DNA of 64,000 nt from Gammaproteobacteria bacterium (GCA_030831165.1 JAURLP010000014.1:1-64000); one strand, 5' to 3'; shown: positions 33,132 to 43,259, counted from the first letter of the stretch. Notes: a model not told the origin generated them from the letters alone. Numbers and translations are program-made.

Positions 33132-35471
33132 GTGATAGCAACTTTACATAAATCTATCTCTCGTCTAGCTCAGCTAGGGGCTTGTAGTGCTATTGCGAGT
33201 ACGATTTTGTTTGCTGTTCCTGCACAAGCTAGAGAACATTTATTTGGCGCTCTGGATAACGAAAACTTATTAAACTGTGAAAATTTTTATTGGACTGGCC
33301 AGAGTGTTGAGGCCAATGCCTGTTACATGAATATTATCCGAACAGTTAATCCTCCTGAAATCCAGGCCGAAGCCATGTGGGCATTGGGTGATCTGTATAC
33401 CGCCGATGAATTACTGGAACAGGCAGCCCAGCTAAATCCCGATAATGCCATGATCCTGGTAAGAACCGGCGAGTTGTATATGCGGACCTATCAGTATCAG
33501 GATGCTTACAATTTTTTTAGTCAAGCATTGGAAGTAGATCCAGATAACGCCTGGGCACACATCGGCGCAGCTGAAGCACTGAGCACCGGAAATAATGGTG
33601 AAGAAATAAATGCTCACCTAGAGGCTGTACAAACACATTTTGCCTCCCCGCCAGGGGCTCGCTTACGCGCAATGCTTATGTCGATTAATTCTGTCATGGA
33701 GCGGGATTTATATGACGAAGCAAGAGACCTGCTTGATCAGGCATGGGACTTTGTTGAAGACGAAGATCTGCCAACAATACATTTGAACGCCCTGGAAGCA
33801 GCATTGGCTTTTGTCACCAGAATAACAGATCAGGTGCAGGACTATATTGATGCGGCACTCAGCGAGTCGCCTGGCTATGGTGATGCTTATGCCATTCCTG
33901 GTTACTTTGCTTCTATAACTCGCAGGTATGCTGAATCCGGGGAGTTTTACCAAAGAGCTGTAGAGGTCGAACCTAAACACTGGACGGCCCATCTTGAGCT
34001 TGGCCAAAACTACCTTCGCCTGAATAAAATTGATGAAGGTATTCGCCATGTGGAAATCTCGTATGAAGGTGATGGCTTTAATCCTAAAACCCTCAACATG
34101 ATGCGTTTACTGGATACTTTTAGTGAAAACTTTGTTGACCTGACATTTCCTGACCCGCCTGAAGGAGATGGCATCCCCAAACTAGTGCTCCGCCTGGACC
34201 GTAATGAAGTGAATGTCATAACGCCTTATGCCAGAGAGCTGGCTGAAGCCAGTATGGCTACTTTTGAAGAGCGTTATAACTTTCCAGCAAAAGAGCCTGT
34301 TGTTGTCGAAATTTTCCCCAACCATGAAGATTTTGTCGTACGCTCGATCGGAATGCCTGGCGTTGGGATTCTCGGGGTAACTTTCGGTTATCTTTTTGCC
34401 ATGGACTCGCCTACCGGTCATCCAGATGAGACCTATCACTGGGGCACAACCTTATGGCACGAAATGGCGCATGTCTATACCGTAGAAGCTTCAGAGCATG
34501 GCGTCCCGCGCTGGTACAGTGAAGGTATTTCTGTTTATGAAGAATGGAATACCGGCCCCATTCCCGGGATCAAAATTCCCGCCTATGTATTGTCCTTTAT
34601 GGCTGAAGGCGCTTTCCTGCCTGTCGCTGAATTAGACAATGGTTTTATGCGGCCTACATACGACGAGCAAGTCATCGTTTCCTATATGCAGGCTGGGCTA
34701 ATCTTTCAGTTTATTTCTGAAGAGTACGGACACGAGAAAATTGTCGAGATGCTTTATCAGTTTGTTGAAGGCACAGATGAAGTCACTGCAATTGAGACCG
34801 CTTTAGAGATAAGCGAAAATGAATTTGACCGACACTTTAAACAATATATTGATATCAAATTTGGGCCTTTGCTTAGTAATTTGCAAATCTGGCAACAGGA
34901 TCTTCAAGCAACCAGGCAGGCGTATGCTGCTGGCGACTGGGAAGAAGCCATCGCAGCTGCCAATCGGGCAATTTTTACTTTCCCGGATTACGTTGAACAA
35001 GACAGCCCTTATATTGCAAAAGCTCTTGCTCATTCTCAACTTGAGCAGGATGATTTGAAATTCGAAACTCTTGAAACTTTTTGGCACCTGGGCGGGTATT
35101 CAGCCCGCGCCCTGAAAGAACTTGCCGATGAATATATTGCTCGAGAACAAAAAGCTGAAGCAATTGAGGTTTTTAGAGACATCCATTACGTTGATCCTTT
35201 TGATGAAGCAACTCATGGCAAGCTGGGCGATATTTATATTGAACTAGGACGGACCGAAGCCGCTTTAATGGAATATCAGGTTGGGCTGGCACTGAATCCT
35301 CTGGATCAGGCTACCGCCAACTACCGTATCGCAGCGGCATATAAAGCGTTAAACGATAACGCTCAGGCAATGGAATATTTGATGACGGCTTTAGACATTG
35401 CACCGCAATTTCGCCCGGCCCAGCAACTTTTATTAGAATTAAGCCGATCAGAAATGAATACTCAAAATTAA
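33132..35471 (+). CDS. Secreted TPR protein with HExxH gluzincin-type peptidase domain
   Basis: Protein of 779 residues, GTG start, signal peptide 1-33 ending AQA. TPR-type helices run at about 60-330, with motifs such as YQYQDAYNFFSQALEVDPDN, and again at about 600-770. Between them lies a peptidase domain with HEMAH at 443-447 and the third zinc ligand E464 in WYSEGISVYEEW (HExxH, 16 residues, E). This matches the peptidase MA-like families. All zinc ligands and the catalytic Glu are intact, so an active protease is plausible. It lies 63 bp after the caspase-fold gene and 31 bp before moxR. Confidence 0.82.
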   Translation: MIATLHKSISRLAQLGACSAIASTILFAVPAQAREHLFGALDNENLLNCENFYWTGQSVEANACYMNIIRTVNPPEIQAEAMWALGDLYTADELLEQAAQLNPDNAMILVRTGELYMRTYQYQDAYNFFSQALEVDPDNAWAHIGAAEALSTGNNGEEINAHLEAVQTHFASPPGARLRAMLMSINSVMERDLYDEARDLLDQAWDFVEDEDLPTIHLNALEAALAFVTRITDQVQDYIDAALSESPGYGDAYAIPGYFASITRRYAESGEFYQRAVEVEPKHWTAHLELGQNYLRLNKIDEGIRHVEISYEGDGFNPKTLNMMRLLDTFSENFVDLTFPDPPEGDGIPKLVLRLDRNEVNVITPYARELAEASMATFEERYNFPAKEPVVVEIFPNHEDFVVRSIGMPGVGILGVTFGYLFAMDSPTGHPDETYHWGTTLWHEMAHVYTVEASEHGVPRWYSEGISVYEEWNTGPIPGIKIPAYVLSFMAEGAFLPVAELDNGFMRPTYDEQVIVSYMQAGLIFQFISEEYGHEKIVEMLYQFVEGTDEVTAIETALEISENEFDRHFKQYIDIKFGPLLSNLQIWQQDLQATRQAYAAGDWEEAIAAANRAIFTFPDYVEQDSPYIAKALAHSQLEQDDLKFETLETFWHLGGYSARALKELADEYIAREQKAEAIEVFRDIHYVDPFDEATHGKLGDIYIELGRTEAALMEYQVGLALNPLDQATANYRIAAAYKALNDNAQAMEYLMTALDIAPQFRPAQQLLLELSRSEMNTQN

Positions 35472-35502
35472 CCAATCAGGAACCCCTTACAGGAAAATAA
35501 AT

Positions 35503-36525
35503 ATGAGTGAAGCAGTAGAAAATTTTGAATCAGATGAAACCCGCGCATTAGTCGAAGATTTCCAGATGGCAATCACTAATATCCGAGAACAAATCAGGGG
35601 CACAATAGTCGGTCAAGATGAAGTTGTTGATAACCTGCTTATCACTCTTTTCGTTGGTGGACATTGCTTGATCACGGGCATGCCGGGAACTGCTAAAACC
35701 TTGCTGGTTCATACCCTTGCCAGTGCTTTGGGCTTGGGCTTTAAACGAATACAGTTCACTCCAGACCTGATGCCAACTGACATCACCGGTACTGACATGG
35801 TTGAAGAAGACCAGAGTACTGGCAAGCGTGAGTGGCGTTTTATTGAAGGCCCTGTGTTTACTAATGTATTGCTGGCAGATGAAATCAACCGAACGCCACC
35901 AAAAACCCAGGCAGCTTTGCTGGAGGCGATGCAGGAAAAAACCGTTACAGTACGCGGCAAAAATCATACTCTCGATAAACCCTTTATCGTGCTGGCGACC
36001 CAAAACCCTATTGAGCTGGAAGGGACATATCCATTGCCGGAAGCACAGCTTGACCGCTTTCTGTTTAATGTCATTCTTGATTATCTCGATAGCGAGCAGG
36101 AAGTTGCCGTAATTAATCGCTTTACAAAAAGCGTCGCAATGCCGCCTGTTAAAGCCTGTACTACCGCAAATGAAATCATCAGATTCCAAAGCTTGATCCG
36201 GGAAGTGCCTATTTCGGATTCATTAAATCGTTATGCGGTAGATATTGTCCGTGCCACCAGGCCATCTGATGAATTAGCGACCGATATGATTAAAAAGTAT
36301 GCGAATTTCGGCTCCAGTATCCGTGCCACCATGAATCTGGTTTTGGCTGCCAAAACCCGTGCCCTAATGGAAGGTCGTTATCACGTACAAGCTGAAGATT
36401 TAAAGGCCTTGGCTATTCCAATTCTTCGCCACCGTGTACTCCCCAATTATTATGCTGAATCAGATGGTATTAGCATTGACGACATTCTGGCTGATTTACT
36501 GACTCATGTTCCTGTAAGCGAATAA
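35503..36525 (+). CDS. MoxR-family AAA+ ATPase
   Basis: Cytosolic AAA+ ATPase of 340 residues. Walker A is GMPGTAKT at 59-66, Walker B VLLADEINRTPPKTQ with D126/E127, sensor 1 in LATQNPIELEGTYPLPEAQLDRF, and the arginine-rich C-terminal lid includes RATRPSDELATDM. MoxR proteins act as chaperones that activate or assemble vWA-domain proteins. The partners lie in the same operon: DUF58 13 bp downstream, two membrane vWA proteins and two secreted proteins. A Shine-Dalgarno AGGAAAA precedes ATG. Confidence 0.96.
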   Translation: MSEAVENFESDETRALVEDFQMAITNIREQIRGTIVGQDEVVDNLLITLFVGGHCLITGMPGTAKTLLVHTLASALGLGFKRIQFTPDLMPTDITGTDMVEEDQSTGKREWRFIEGPVFTNVLLADEINRTPPKTQAALLEAMQEKTVTVRGKNHTLDKPFIVLATQNPIELEGTYPLPEAQLDRFLFNVILDYLDSEQEVAVINRFTKSVAMPPVKACTTANEIIRFQSLIREVPISDSLNRYAVDIVRATRPSDELATDMIKKYANFGSSIRATMNLVLAAKTRALMEGRYHVQAEDLKALAIPILRHRVLPNYYAESDGISIDDILADLLTHVPVSE

Positions 36526-36538
36526 ACCCGGACTAACG

Positions 36539-37453
36539 ATGCAAATAGGTCAAAACGACAATCGAAATTCACCCACTCGTCTACTGGACCCTAGTGTATT
36601 GTCCAGTCTTTCCAACTTGGAATTAGTAGCCAAGGCTGTGGTTGAAGGCTTTGTCATGGGGCTGCATCGCTCTCCAAAATATGGTTTTAGCCAGGAGTTT
36701 GTTGAATATCGCCCTTATACAGAAGGTGATGATCCTCGCCATATCGACTGGAATGTCTATTCTCGAACCGACAAGACCTTTATCAAACTATTTAAAGGTG
36801 AAACCAATAGTCATTTAATGCTGCTGTTGGATACCTCTGCTTCGATGGGCTTTGGTAGGACGCACTCAAAATTACAATACGGTAAATACCTGGCAGCGAG
36901 TCTGGCTTATCTGGCTTCACGCCAGCATGATGCAATTGGCGCGATGATTTTTAACAGTGAAGTTGTGCAATATCGCCCGCCGACATCGAAAAGTGGAACC
37001 CTTCAGGGCGTTATCCATACGCTCGACAACGCCGAAGCAATTGAAGGCACAGCGCTGCATAAACCCTTCACACGTTTTCGAGAACATGTGAAGAAGCGTG
37101 GATTAGTTGCTGTGATTTCAGATTTTTATTGCGACCCTGAAGCCTTGATGGAAAATGTCCGCCCTCTGGCTCTGCATGGCCAGGATGTCATCATGTTTCA
37201 TTTAATGGATCCGGAAGAGCTTAATCCAAACATTAAAGAGTCAACCTTGTATGAAGACATGGAATCAGGTGAATCGATTGAAGTATCTCCTGTGTTTATG
37301 AAAGAGGATTACCCGCAAAAAATTAAAGCTCATATTGCAGCAATCGAAAAAACCGCTCAGGGCATGAATGCCGATCATATCTTGCTGAAAACAAATGAGC
37401 CCCTTGATCGTGCCCTGCATTCTTACCTGACTTTTAGGGAGAAACGCGCCTGA
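36539..37453 (+). CDS. DUF58 protein with vWA-type MIDAS
   Basis: Protein of 304 residues. The DUF58 signature EFVEYRPYTEGDDPRHIDWNVYSRTD lies at about 54-78, followed by the vWA-like fold with MIDAS D98-T-S-A-S102 (LLLDTSASMGFG). DUF58 proteins are the standard neighbours and presumed clients of MoxR ATPases. No membrane segment. Its TGA overlaps the ATG of the next gene (TGATG), indicating coupled translation. Confidence 0.92.
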   Translation: MQIGQNDNRNSPTRLLDPSVLSSLSNLELVAKAVVEGFVMGLHRSPKYGFSQEFVEYRPYTEGDDPRHIDWNVYSRTDKTFIKLFKGETNSHLMLLLDTSASMGFGRTHSKLQYGKYLAASLAYLASRQHDAIGAMIFNSEVVQYRPPTSKSGTLQGVIHTLDNAEAIEGTALHKPFTRFREHVKKRGLVAVISDFYCDPEALMENVRPLALHGQDVIMFHLMDPEELNPNIKESTLYEDMESGESIEVSPVFMKEDYPQKIKAHIAAIEKTAQGMNADHILLKTNEPLDRALHSYLTFREKRA

Positions 37454-39477
37454 TGTCTCTGCTAAGCCCGCTATTTTTATTTGCTCTTGTTGGCATTGCG
37501 CTACCTGTTTGGCTGCATCGTTTGCAAACTAATGCCACTGAAAGAGAAAAGTTTAGCTCGATCATGTTTATGGAACAAAGTAAGCAACGTATTCATATTC
37601 AACGAAAATTAAAATATCTCTTACTGATGGCTCTGCGCATACTCTTTCTGGTTTTACTAGTGCTCGCCTTCACTAAGCCCGTATTCTTTGTTACACCTGA
37701 AGCCGCAGCCACTGAAGATACAACCCATCATGTCATTGTTCTTGATAGCTCTTTTTCAATGCGCGAAGGTGACAGCTTTGATCAGGCCGTCCGCATCGCT
37801 CAAGGGCTGGCTGATGACATGGGGGCAGATGATATTGCCAGTCTTTATACGGCTAGCGGCACTGTTGAAACCATCAGCGCTTTAACGGCGGATCCTGCAA
37901 TAATTCGTGGCAGCCTCAATAATCTTGAGCCTGATAATGGGCGTCTGGATATCGGCGCTATGGTGACAGCGCTGAATAGTTTGATAACCAGTAGTCAGGC
38001 TAATTTTATTATTCATTTTATTAGTGATTATCAGCAAAGTGGTCAGGCGATTCGTTTTGCCGACATGGTCCCGGACCTTATTAATGGTCGCCCCGTTAGC
38101 CTCAGTATTCATCAGGTAAAGACTGAAGATGTACCCAACTGGTCAGTTGTTTCAGTTGAAATTACAGCGCTTGATACTGTCCGTGTTGGTTTGAAAAATA
38201 ATACCGCTTCTGAACAAAGTGCTGAAAAAACCGTCACTTTAGCCATCAATGATGTTACTCAGCAAAGCCTTACACAAACATTCGCAGCACCGGCTGACGG
38301 GATCAACTACCTTACTTTTGAAAATGTGGTATTTGAAGAAGGCGATAACCGTCTGGATGTTAGCGCTTCACCAAATGATAGTTTGCCTGAGGACGATACT
38401 CGGCATACTGTTTTTGATAATTCGCCACCTGTCCCGGTTATTCTTTTAAGTGCTGATCCCGAATCATTGGCCGTTACTTACATTACAACAGCTCTGGAAA
38501 CTGCGCCCCGTGGCTATCAGGTTGAACTGAAAAACATCAATGACTTTGATCCCAGAATTTTGCAACGGTATCCGTGGATAGTCATTGAAGACATTGGGGC
38601 AATTAATGATTCCCTGGCTCAAAATCTGCAAGCTTATGTTGATGGCGGCGGCTCAATACTGGCCGCTGTTGGTGAGCTCTCCCTGGGCCAGACCTCTATC
38701 CCAGTAGGCGGACAGACTATTGGTGGCGGGCTTACCTTTAATCGAAACACCAGCTATAAGGTCCAGCGTGTGAATACTTCTCACCCGGTCCTGAATGGCA
38801 CAGTAGGCTGGAATAACCTAGCTATTTCTAGAGTGCTGCCCATCGAGGCAGATGATAATAGTAATATCCTGATTAACTTAACTGGCAATATTCCTTTCCT
38901 GTTAGAACGTAACATAGGCCTTGGTCGCTTCCTTCTATTGAATACTAATTTAAATAACACCTGGAGCGATTTACCTGTGAAACCCGTATTCGTCAGCTTT
39001 ATTGCTGAAGCGGCCAGGCATTTATCTAATGAAGAATTATTGGTCAAAGAACAAACTGTCAACAGCTTTCTACCGCTTGGACAAAATGGCGGCAACTCTG
39101 GTCAGGTTTACAATCCTTCAGGGGAGCGCTTGCTATCCCTGGCAGATACAACACAGGCACAGAATATACAATTAACTGAAACCGGTTATTACAGAATAGT
39201 CACTCTGGGCCGCGACGTATTGGTTGCGGTCAATCCGGATGCCCGCGAGTCTGATCTCAGCCTTATGAGCACACAGGCTTTGCAAAACTGGGAAACCATG
39301 GTGTCTGGAAGTGCCGGGAATCTAGAATTAATAGATGGTGTTGCTGTCAGCAGTGTTGAAGAAGAACCTGTTGCTATTGAGATTTGGCGTGTATTATTGA
39401 TTTTACTTGCTCTAATAGTCCTTACCGAGTCCTTATTGGGCAATCGCTATCTGCGGTTCAATACAGGGAATGCTTAG
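37453..39477 (+). CDS. BatA-like membrane vWA protein
   Basis: Protein of 674 residues. The N-terminal BatA helix-loop-helix region (SPLFLFALVGIALPVWLHRLQ, then KLKYLLLMALRILFLVLLVLAF) is clear. A vWA domain follows with MIDAS D98-S-S-F-S102. A GATase-like stretch (WIVIEDIGAINDSLAQ, YVDGGGSILAAVGE) lies at about 375-410, and a C-terminal helix with an RYLRF tail ends the protein. The plan is the same as in the first gene of the operon, so the two are paralogs or functional twins. It sits between DUF58 and the large low-complexity protein. Confidence 0.85.
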   Translation: MSLLSPLFLFALVGIALPVWLHRLQTNATEREKFSSIMFMEQSKQRIHIQRKLKYLLLMALRILFLVLLVLAFTKPVFFVTPEAAATEDTTHHVIVLDSSFSMREGDSFDQAVRIAQGLADDMGADDIASLYTASGTVETISALTADPAIIRGSLNNLEPDNGRLDIGAMVTALNSLITSSQANFIIHFISDYQQSGQAIRFADMVPDLINGRPVSLSIHQVKTEDVPNWSVVSVEITALDTVRVGLKNNTASEQSAEKTVTLAINDVTQQSLTQTFAAPADGINYLTFENVVFEEGDNRLDVSASPNDSLPEDDTRHTVFDNSPPVPVILLSADPESLAVTYITTALETAPRGYQVELKNINDFDPRILQRYPWIVIEDIGAINDSLAQNLQAYVDGGGSILAAVGELSLGQTSIPVGGQTIGGGLTFNRNTSYKVQRVNTSHPVLNGTVGWNNLAISRVLPIEADDNSNILINLTGNIPFLLERNIGLGRFLLLNTNLNNTWSDLPVKPVFVSFIAEAARHLSNEELLVKEQTVNSFLPLGQNGGNSGQVYNPSGERLLSLADTTQAQNIQLTETGYYRIVTLGRDVLVAVNPDARESDLSLMSTQALQNWETMVSGSAGNLELIDGVAVSSVEEEPVAIEIWRVLLILLALIVLTESLLGNRYLRFNTGNA

Positions 39478-39479
39478 AT

Positions 39480-42400
39480 ATGAAAGCCACTGAAAAGCTC
39501 GAAGTCTACCTGGCGGAATTTCGTCAGCGTTTAAAAAAATTAGTCATCCTGCAAGGAGCCGCTGCAATCGCTGCTGTCATCCTGGGGGTATCCTTGATTG
39601 CCGCATGGTTCTCACTTGAGAACGGGTATGCCAGCTCAACTGTAATTTCATTTCGTCTCTTGCTGATTCTGGCATTGGCTGCCGTAGTGCTCAAAGGCAT
39701 ACTCGAGCCATTAAAAAGAATTCAAAGCAATATCAGCAAATATATCGAAACTCGCAGCGCAAAAACTGATGGCGTAGGGTTTAAAGGTCGCATAGAAACT
39801 TATGTTCAAATGGAACAAAACAACCCCTTTCGTGAACTACTGGCTGAAGACGCGTTAAAACTCAGCGAGTCTTATCCTGCTGCCGAACAGATTAAGAATA
39901 AGGACATGCAGATAGCTGGCCTTGCAGCAACAGCGATGCTTGCAGTTCTAATCTATATGGCAGCTGGCGCAGGCTTGTTTTCATACAGTCTGCAAAATTT
40001 CCTGGCTGGCTGGGCCAGTGATAGTTTTGTCCCGCCTCAATCTATTACCGTTTTACCTGGCGATGAAAGTGTGCGTCGTGGAGCTAACTTGAGAATTAAT
40101 GCACAAGTAGAAGGCTTCGATCCTGATGAGGCTACTTTGCATGTACGCAATGACGGTGAAGATTGGCAGGAAGTACCTTTAGTTCGAACCATGAATGGCT
40201 TTGAATTTACCTTGTTCTCATTACAAGAAGAGATGGAATACTATGTCTCGACTACTGGTTTGCGTAGCCCTGATTTTACTGTACAGGTTGTTGATTTACC
40301 GTCAATTGAAAATCTGGAATTAACCTATTTCTTCCCAGACTGGACTGAGCGAGAAGCTGAAACCTCTAATCGTGGTGATATAGAAGCCTTACCAGAAACC
40401 CGCATAGGTCTTAACATCACCACTTCAGGCCCTTTACCCGCAGGCGAGTTAATTTTGAACAATGCCGCTCAGGAATTGGTCATTAATGGGCTTGAAGCCT
40501 TCACTGAATTTACTATTCTTGAAGAAGGCCAGTATTACATTGCCGCTATAGTGGGCGGTGAACAAGTCCGCTTAAGCGATGATTACTTTATCAGCCTTGC
40601 CGAAGATGGTTCTCCAGAAATTGAGCTCGTGCGCCCCGGCCAGGATTGGAATGCTACCAATATAGAAGAGGTACTGGCACGCGTTGAAGCCAGTGATGAT
40701 TACGGGCTTGAATCTTTGCTGATCAAATATTCTATTAATGGCGGAGACTGGCAGGAAGTAGACTTGTATGAGCCCTCTGATGAATTATCCGTGGATCATA
40801 TTTTTATGCTGGAAGACATGCGCACTGTTCAGACCCGCACAGCGGCCGCACCACAATTGGAACTTGGCGCTTTTGACATCGTACTAGAGGATTCCCTGCT
40901 GCCGGTGCAAGAAGGTTTAAGCAACTCTATTGAGATTGATACAGATGAAGAGTTAGCCAGTCAGGATACCGGGCCTGCCTTCGACGAAATACCACTTAAG
41001 CCAGGTGATCTGATTTCTTATTATGCAGAAGCATCTGATCGCTCTCAGGCGGTACAAACAGATATGTATTTCATTCAGATTCAGGCATACAACCGACGCT
41101 ATACCCAGTCACAACTTTCTGGTGGTGGCGGCGGTGGCGGTGGCGGGGGACCAACTGATGAAATTTCCCAGCGCCAACGTCAAATTGTAGTTTCAACCTG
41201 GAACCTGATACGTGAACAATCAGAAGGCAATAATGGTCAAGTCGAAATTAACTCTACTCTCTTATCAGAGTTGCAATTAACGCTTGCCGAACAGGCCCAA
41301 ACCTTAACTGATCGCGCCCGCGCTAGGCAACTTAATCAGCAAGACGAAGATATTGAACGTTTTGTTGATAGTATGAGCCTCGCTATTCAGGCAATGTTCC
41401 CAAGTTCTGAGCGCCTGGCTGCCGTAGAACTACAAGACGCTATTCAACCGGCTCAGGAAGCTCTGCAACATTTATTGCAAGCTGAGGCCGTATTTAACGA
41501 TATGCAAGTAGGTCAGCAACAAGGGGGTGGCGGCGGTGGCGGCAGTCGTGCCAGCCAGGATCTGGCTGAAATGTTCGAACTGGAAATGGACATGGAACAA
41601 AACCAGTATGAAACTGGTGAAAGTGCATCTCCGCAAGCCCAACAGGAGCAGGTTGAAGACATCATGGCTCAACTTGATGAGCTTGCAAGACGTCAGGAAC
41701 AATTAGCAAACAACATGCGTAACCAGCAACAGTTGACTGATGCACAAAAATATCAGCAGGAAATGTTGCGCCGTGAAGCTGAGCAGTTACAAGAACAATT
41801 AGAGCAATTGCAACAACAGCAACTCGGGCAACGAGGACAACAACAAGCGAATAACCAGCAACAGGGTCAGCAGGGACAACCCGGTCAAGCAGGCCAGGGA
41901 CAACCGCAAGATCAGCAAGGCCAACAACAGGGGCAGCAAGGTCAACAAACGTCTCAAAATGAATTACAACAGCGTCTCGAAAGCGCCATTCGGGCGATGA
42001 ATGAAACTGAGCAAGCTATGGCCAATAATCCTGGCTCTAATGAACTTCAACGCGCTGCTGAAGAAGCACAGCGGCAGCTAGAAGGGGCTCGTGACCAGCT
42101 CGCTCAAGATCAAATTGCCAGCATGCAGGAATCATTCGCCAGTATGGCTGACCAATCCTCAGACATGCTTCTGGCCCAAGAACGTATGCAACAGCAACTT
42201 CAGGATGCTATGGAGCGTGCTTTGGCTGAACGAGAAAGCGGTGAAAATCCTAACAGTCGAGGCATGACCCTGGTGGAAGAAATGGAATTGGCCGATATGA
42301 AAGAAGAACTGGCGGCCAATCTGCAACGCTTGCAACAACAAATGATGAACACCTTGCAGCAGTTTGGTGAAGAAAGCCCGGCAGCAGCAAGAGAGCTTGC

Positions 42401-43181
42401 TGAAGGTAATGAAACTATTTCTGAACGTGAACTGGAGTTAGCTCTCTCAGATGCAGCACTTTATATTGATGCCGGCTACGCTTTATATATTGCAGGCAAT
42501 GAACGCAATGTCACAGAAGGTATGCGAGCACTGAATGAAAGTCTTGAGCGTGCCGAACAATTAGCAATGGGCTCCATTAACGGCAATAGTGACCTTGAAC
42601 AGGCGCTTGAACAGGCTGAGCAATTACGTGATCAACTGGCTCAACTTACTCAGCAGCAAAATGGTCAGCCTTCTGAATCTGGACAGGGGCAAGGGCAACA
42701 AGGCCAAACTGGTCAGCAGGGTCAGGGCCAACAACAAGGACAGCAAGGTGGCTCCGGTGGCGGACCCAATGGTATTACCAATGGCCTGGGTATAAGCGGC
42801 TGGTCGGGTAATGGTTCTAATAATGCTTTTGACGGGCCAATTAACATGCCTGAAAATTTTTACGAAAACCTCGACAATCTTACCGAGTTGACGCGCGATG
42901 CAATTCCAGAAATGCAAATGACTCAAGAACAAGTAGATGAGTTACTTGACCTTATTCGTGAGTTGGAGTTCAGTCGGGTCAATCGTAACGATGACATCGT
43001 GCTTGAAGAATACAACAATACGCTGGCTTTAATTGAGCAACTGGAACTCTCACTAAGAGCGGAAGGTAGCAATGCTTCCAATCCCAACAATGTTCGCACC
43101 GCTGTACTTGATACGATTCCTGAAGAATATAAGGAATCAGTGGCCGAGTATTACCGTCGCCTTTCGCGCGAGAATAATTAA
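39480..43181 (+). CDS. Large membrane protein with Gly/Gln-rich low complexity (DUF4175-like)
   Basis: Protein of 1,233 residues from ATG 39480, two bases after the previous stop (an upstream in-frame ATG at 39384 lies inside that gene). Two membrane helices near 20-70 and one near 140-165 are followed by a long ectodomain with beta-rich segments, then a ten-glycine run at 548-557, a second Gly run near 680, and Gln/Gly-rich tracts at about 774-825 and 1,057-1,095. Long helical coiled-coil segments rich in Glu/Gln lie between. The plan resembles the DUF4175 low-complexity proteins seen with DUF58 and MoxR genes in alphaproteobacteria. It closes the operon. The function is unknown. Confidence 0.75.
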   Translation: MKATEKLEVYLAEFRQRLKKLVILQGAAAIAAVILGVSLIAAWFSLENGYASSTVISFRLLLILALAAVVLKGILEPLKRIQSNISKYIETRSAKTDGVGFKGRIETYVQMEQNNPFRELLAEDALKLSESYPAAEQIKNKDMQIAGLAATAMLAVLIYMAAGAGLFSYSLQNFLAGWASDSFVPPQSITVLPGDESVRRGANLRINAQVEGFDPDEATLHVRNDGEDWQEVPLVRTMNGFEFTLFSLQEEMEYYVSTTGLRSPDFTVQVVDLPSIENLELTYFFPDWTEREAETSNRGDIEALPETRIGLNITTSGPLPAGELILNNAAQELVINGLEAFTEFTILEEGQYYIAAIVGGEQVRLSDDYFISLAEDGSPEIELVRPGQDWNATNIEEVLARVEASDDYGLESLLIKYSINGGDWQEVDLYEPSDELSVDHIFMLEDMRTVQTRTAAAPQLELGAFDIVLEDSLLPVQEGLSNSIEIDTDEELASQDTGPAFDEIPLKPGDLISYYAEASDRSQAVQTDMYFIQIQAYNRRYTQSQLSGGGGGGGGGGPTDEISQRQRQIVVSTWNLIREQSEGNNGQVEINSTLLSELQLTLAEQAQTLTDRARARQLNQQDEDIERFVDSMSLAIQAMFPSSERLAAVELQDAIQPAQEALQHLLQAEAVFNDMQVGQQQGGGGGGGSRASQDLAEMFELEMDMEQNQYETGESASPQAQQEQVEDIMAQLDELARRQEQLANNMRNQQQLTDAQKYQQEMLRREAEQLQEQLEQLQQQQLGQRGQQQANNQQQGQQGQPGQAGQGQPQDQQGQQQGQQGQQTSQNELQQRLESAIRAMNETEQAMANNPGSNELQRAAEEAQRQLEGARDQLAQDQIASMQESFASMADQSSDMLLAQERMQQQLQDAMERALAERESGENPNSRGMTLVEEMELADMKEELAANLQRLQQQMMNTLQQFGEESPAAARELAEGNETISERELELALSDAALYIDAGYALYIAGNERNVTEGMRALNESLERAEQLAMGSINGNSDLEQALEQAEQLRDQLAQLTQQQNGQPSESGQGQGQQGQTGQQGQGQQQGQQGGSGGGPNGITNGLGISGWSGNGSNNAFDGPINMPENFYENLDNLTELTRDAIPEMQMTQEQVDELLDLIRELEFSRVNRNDDIVLEEYNNTLALIEQLELSLRAEGSNASNPNNVRTAVLDTIPEEYKESVAEYYRRLSRENN

Positions 43182-43259
43182 GCCTCAGAGCTAGTCTGCT
43201 TTAATCCCAAGTAGTGCGTATTATTGGGCCACTTTTTTTATTTCTTTTTATTTTGGCTT

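Noticed and set aside
35548-36189. A 213-codon open frame antisense to the MoxR gene
   Set aside because: It mirrors the coding strand, has no ribosome site or family motif, and MoxR is certain on the plus strand.
41121-42770. Gly and Gln runs in the large membrane protein as tandem DNA repeats
   Set aside because: Codons are mixed and unit lengths are irregular, so they are compositional tracts and not DNA-level tandem repeats.
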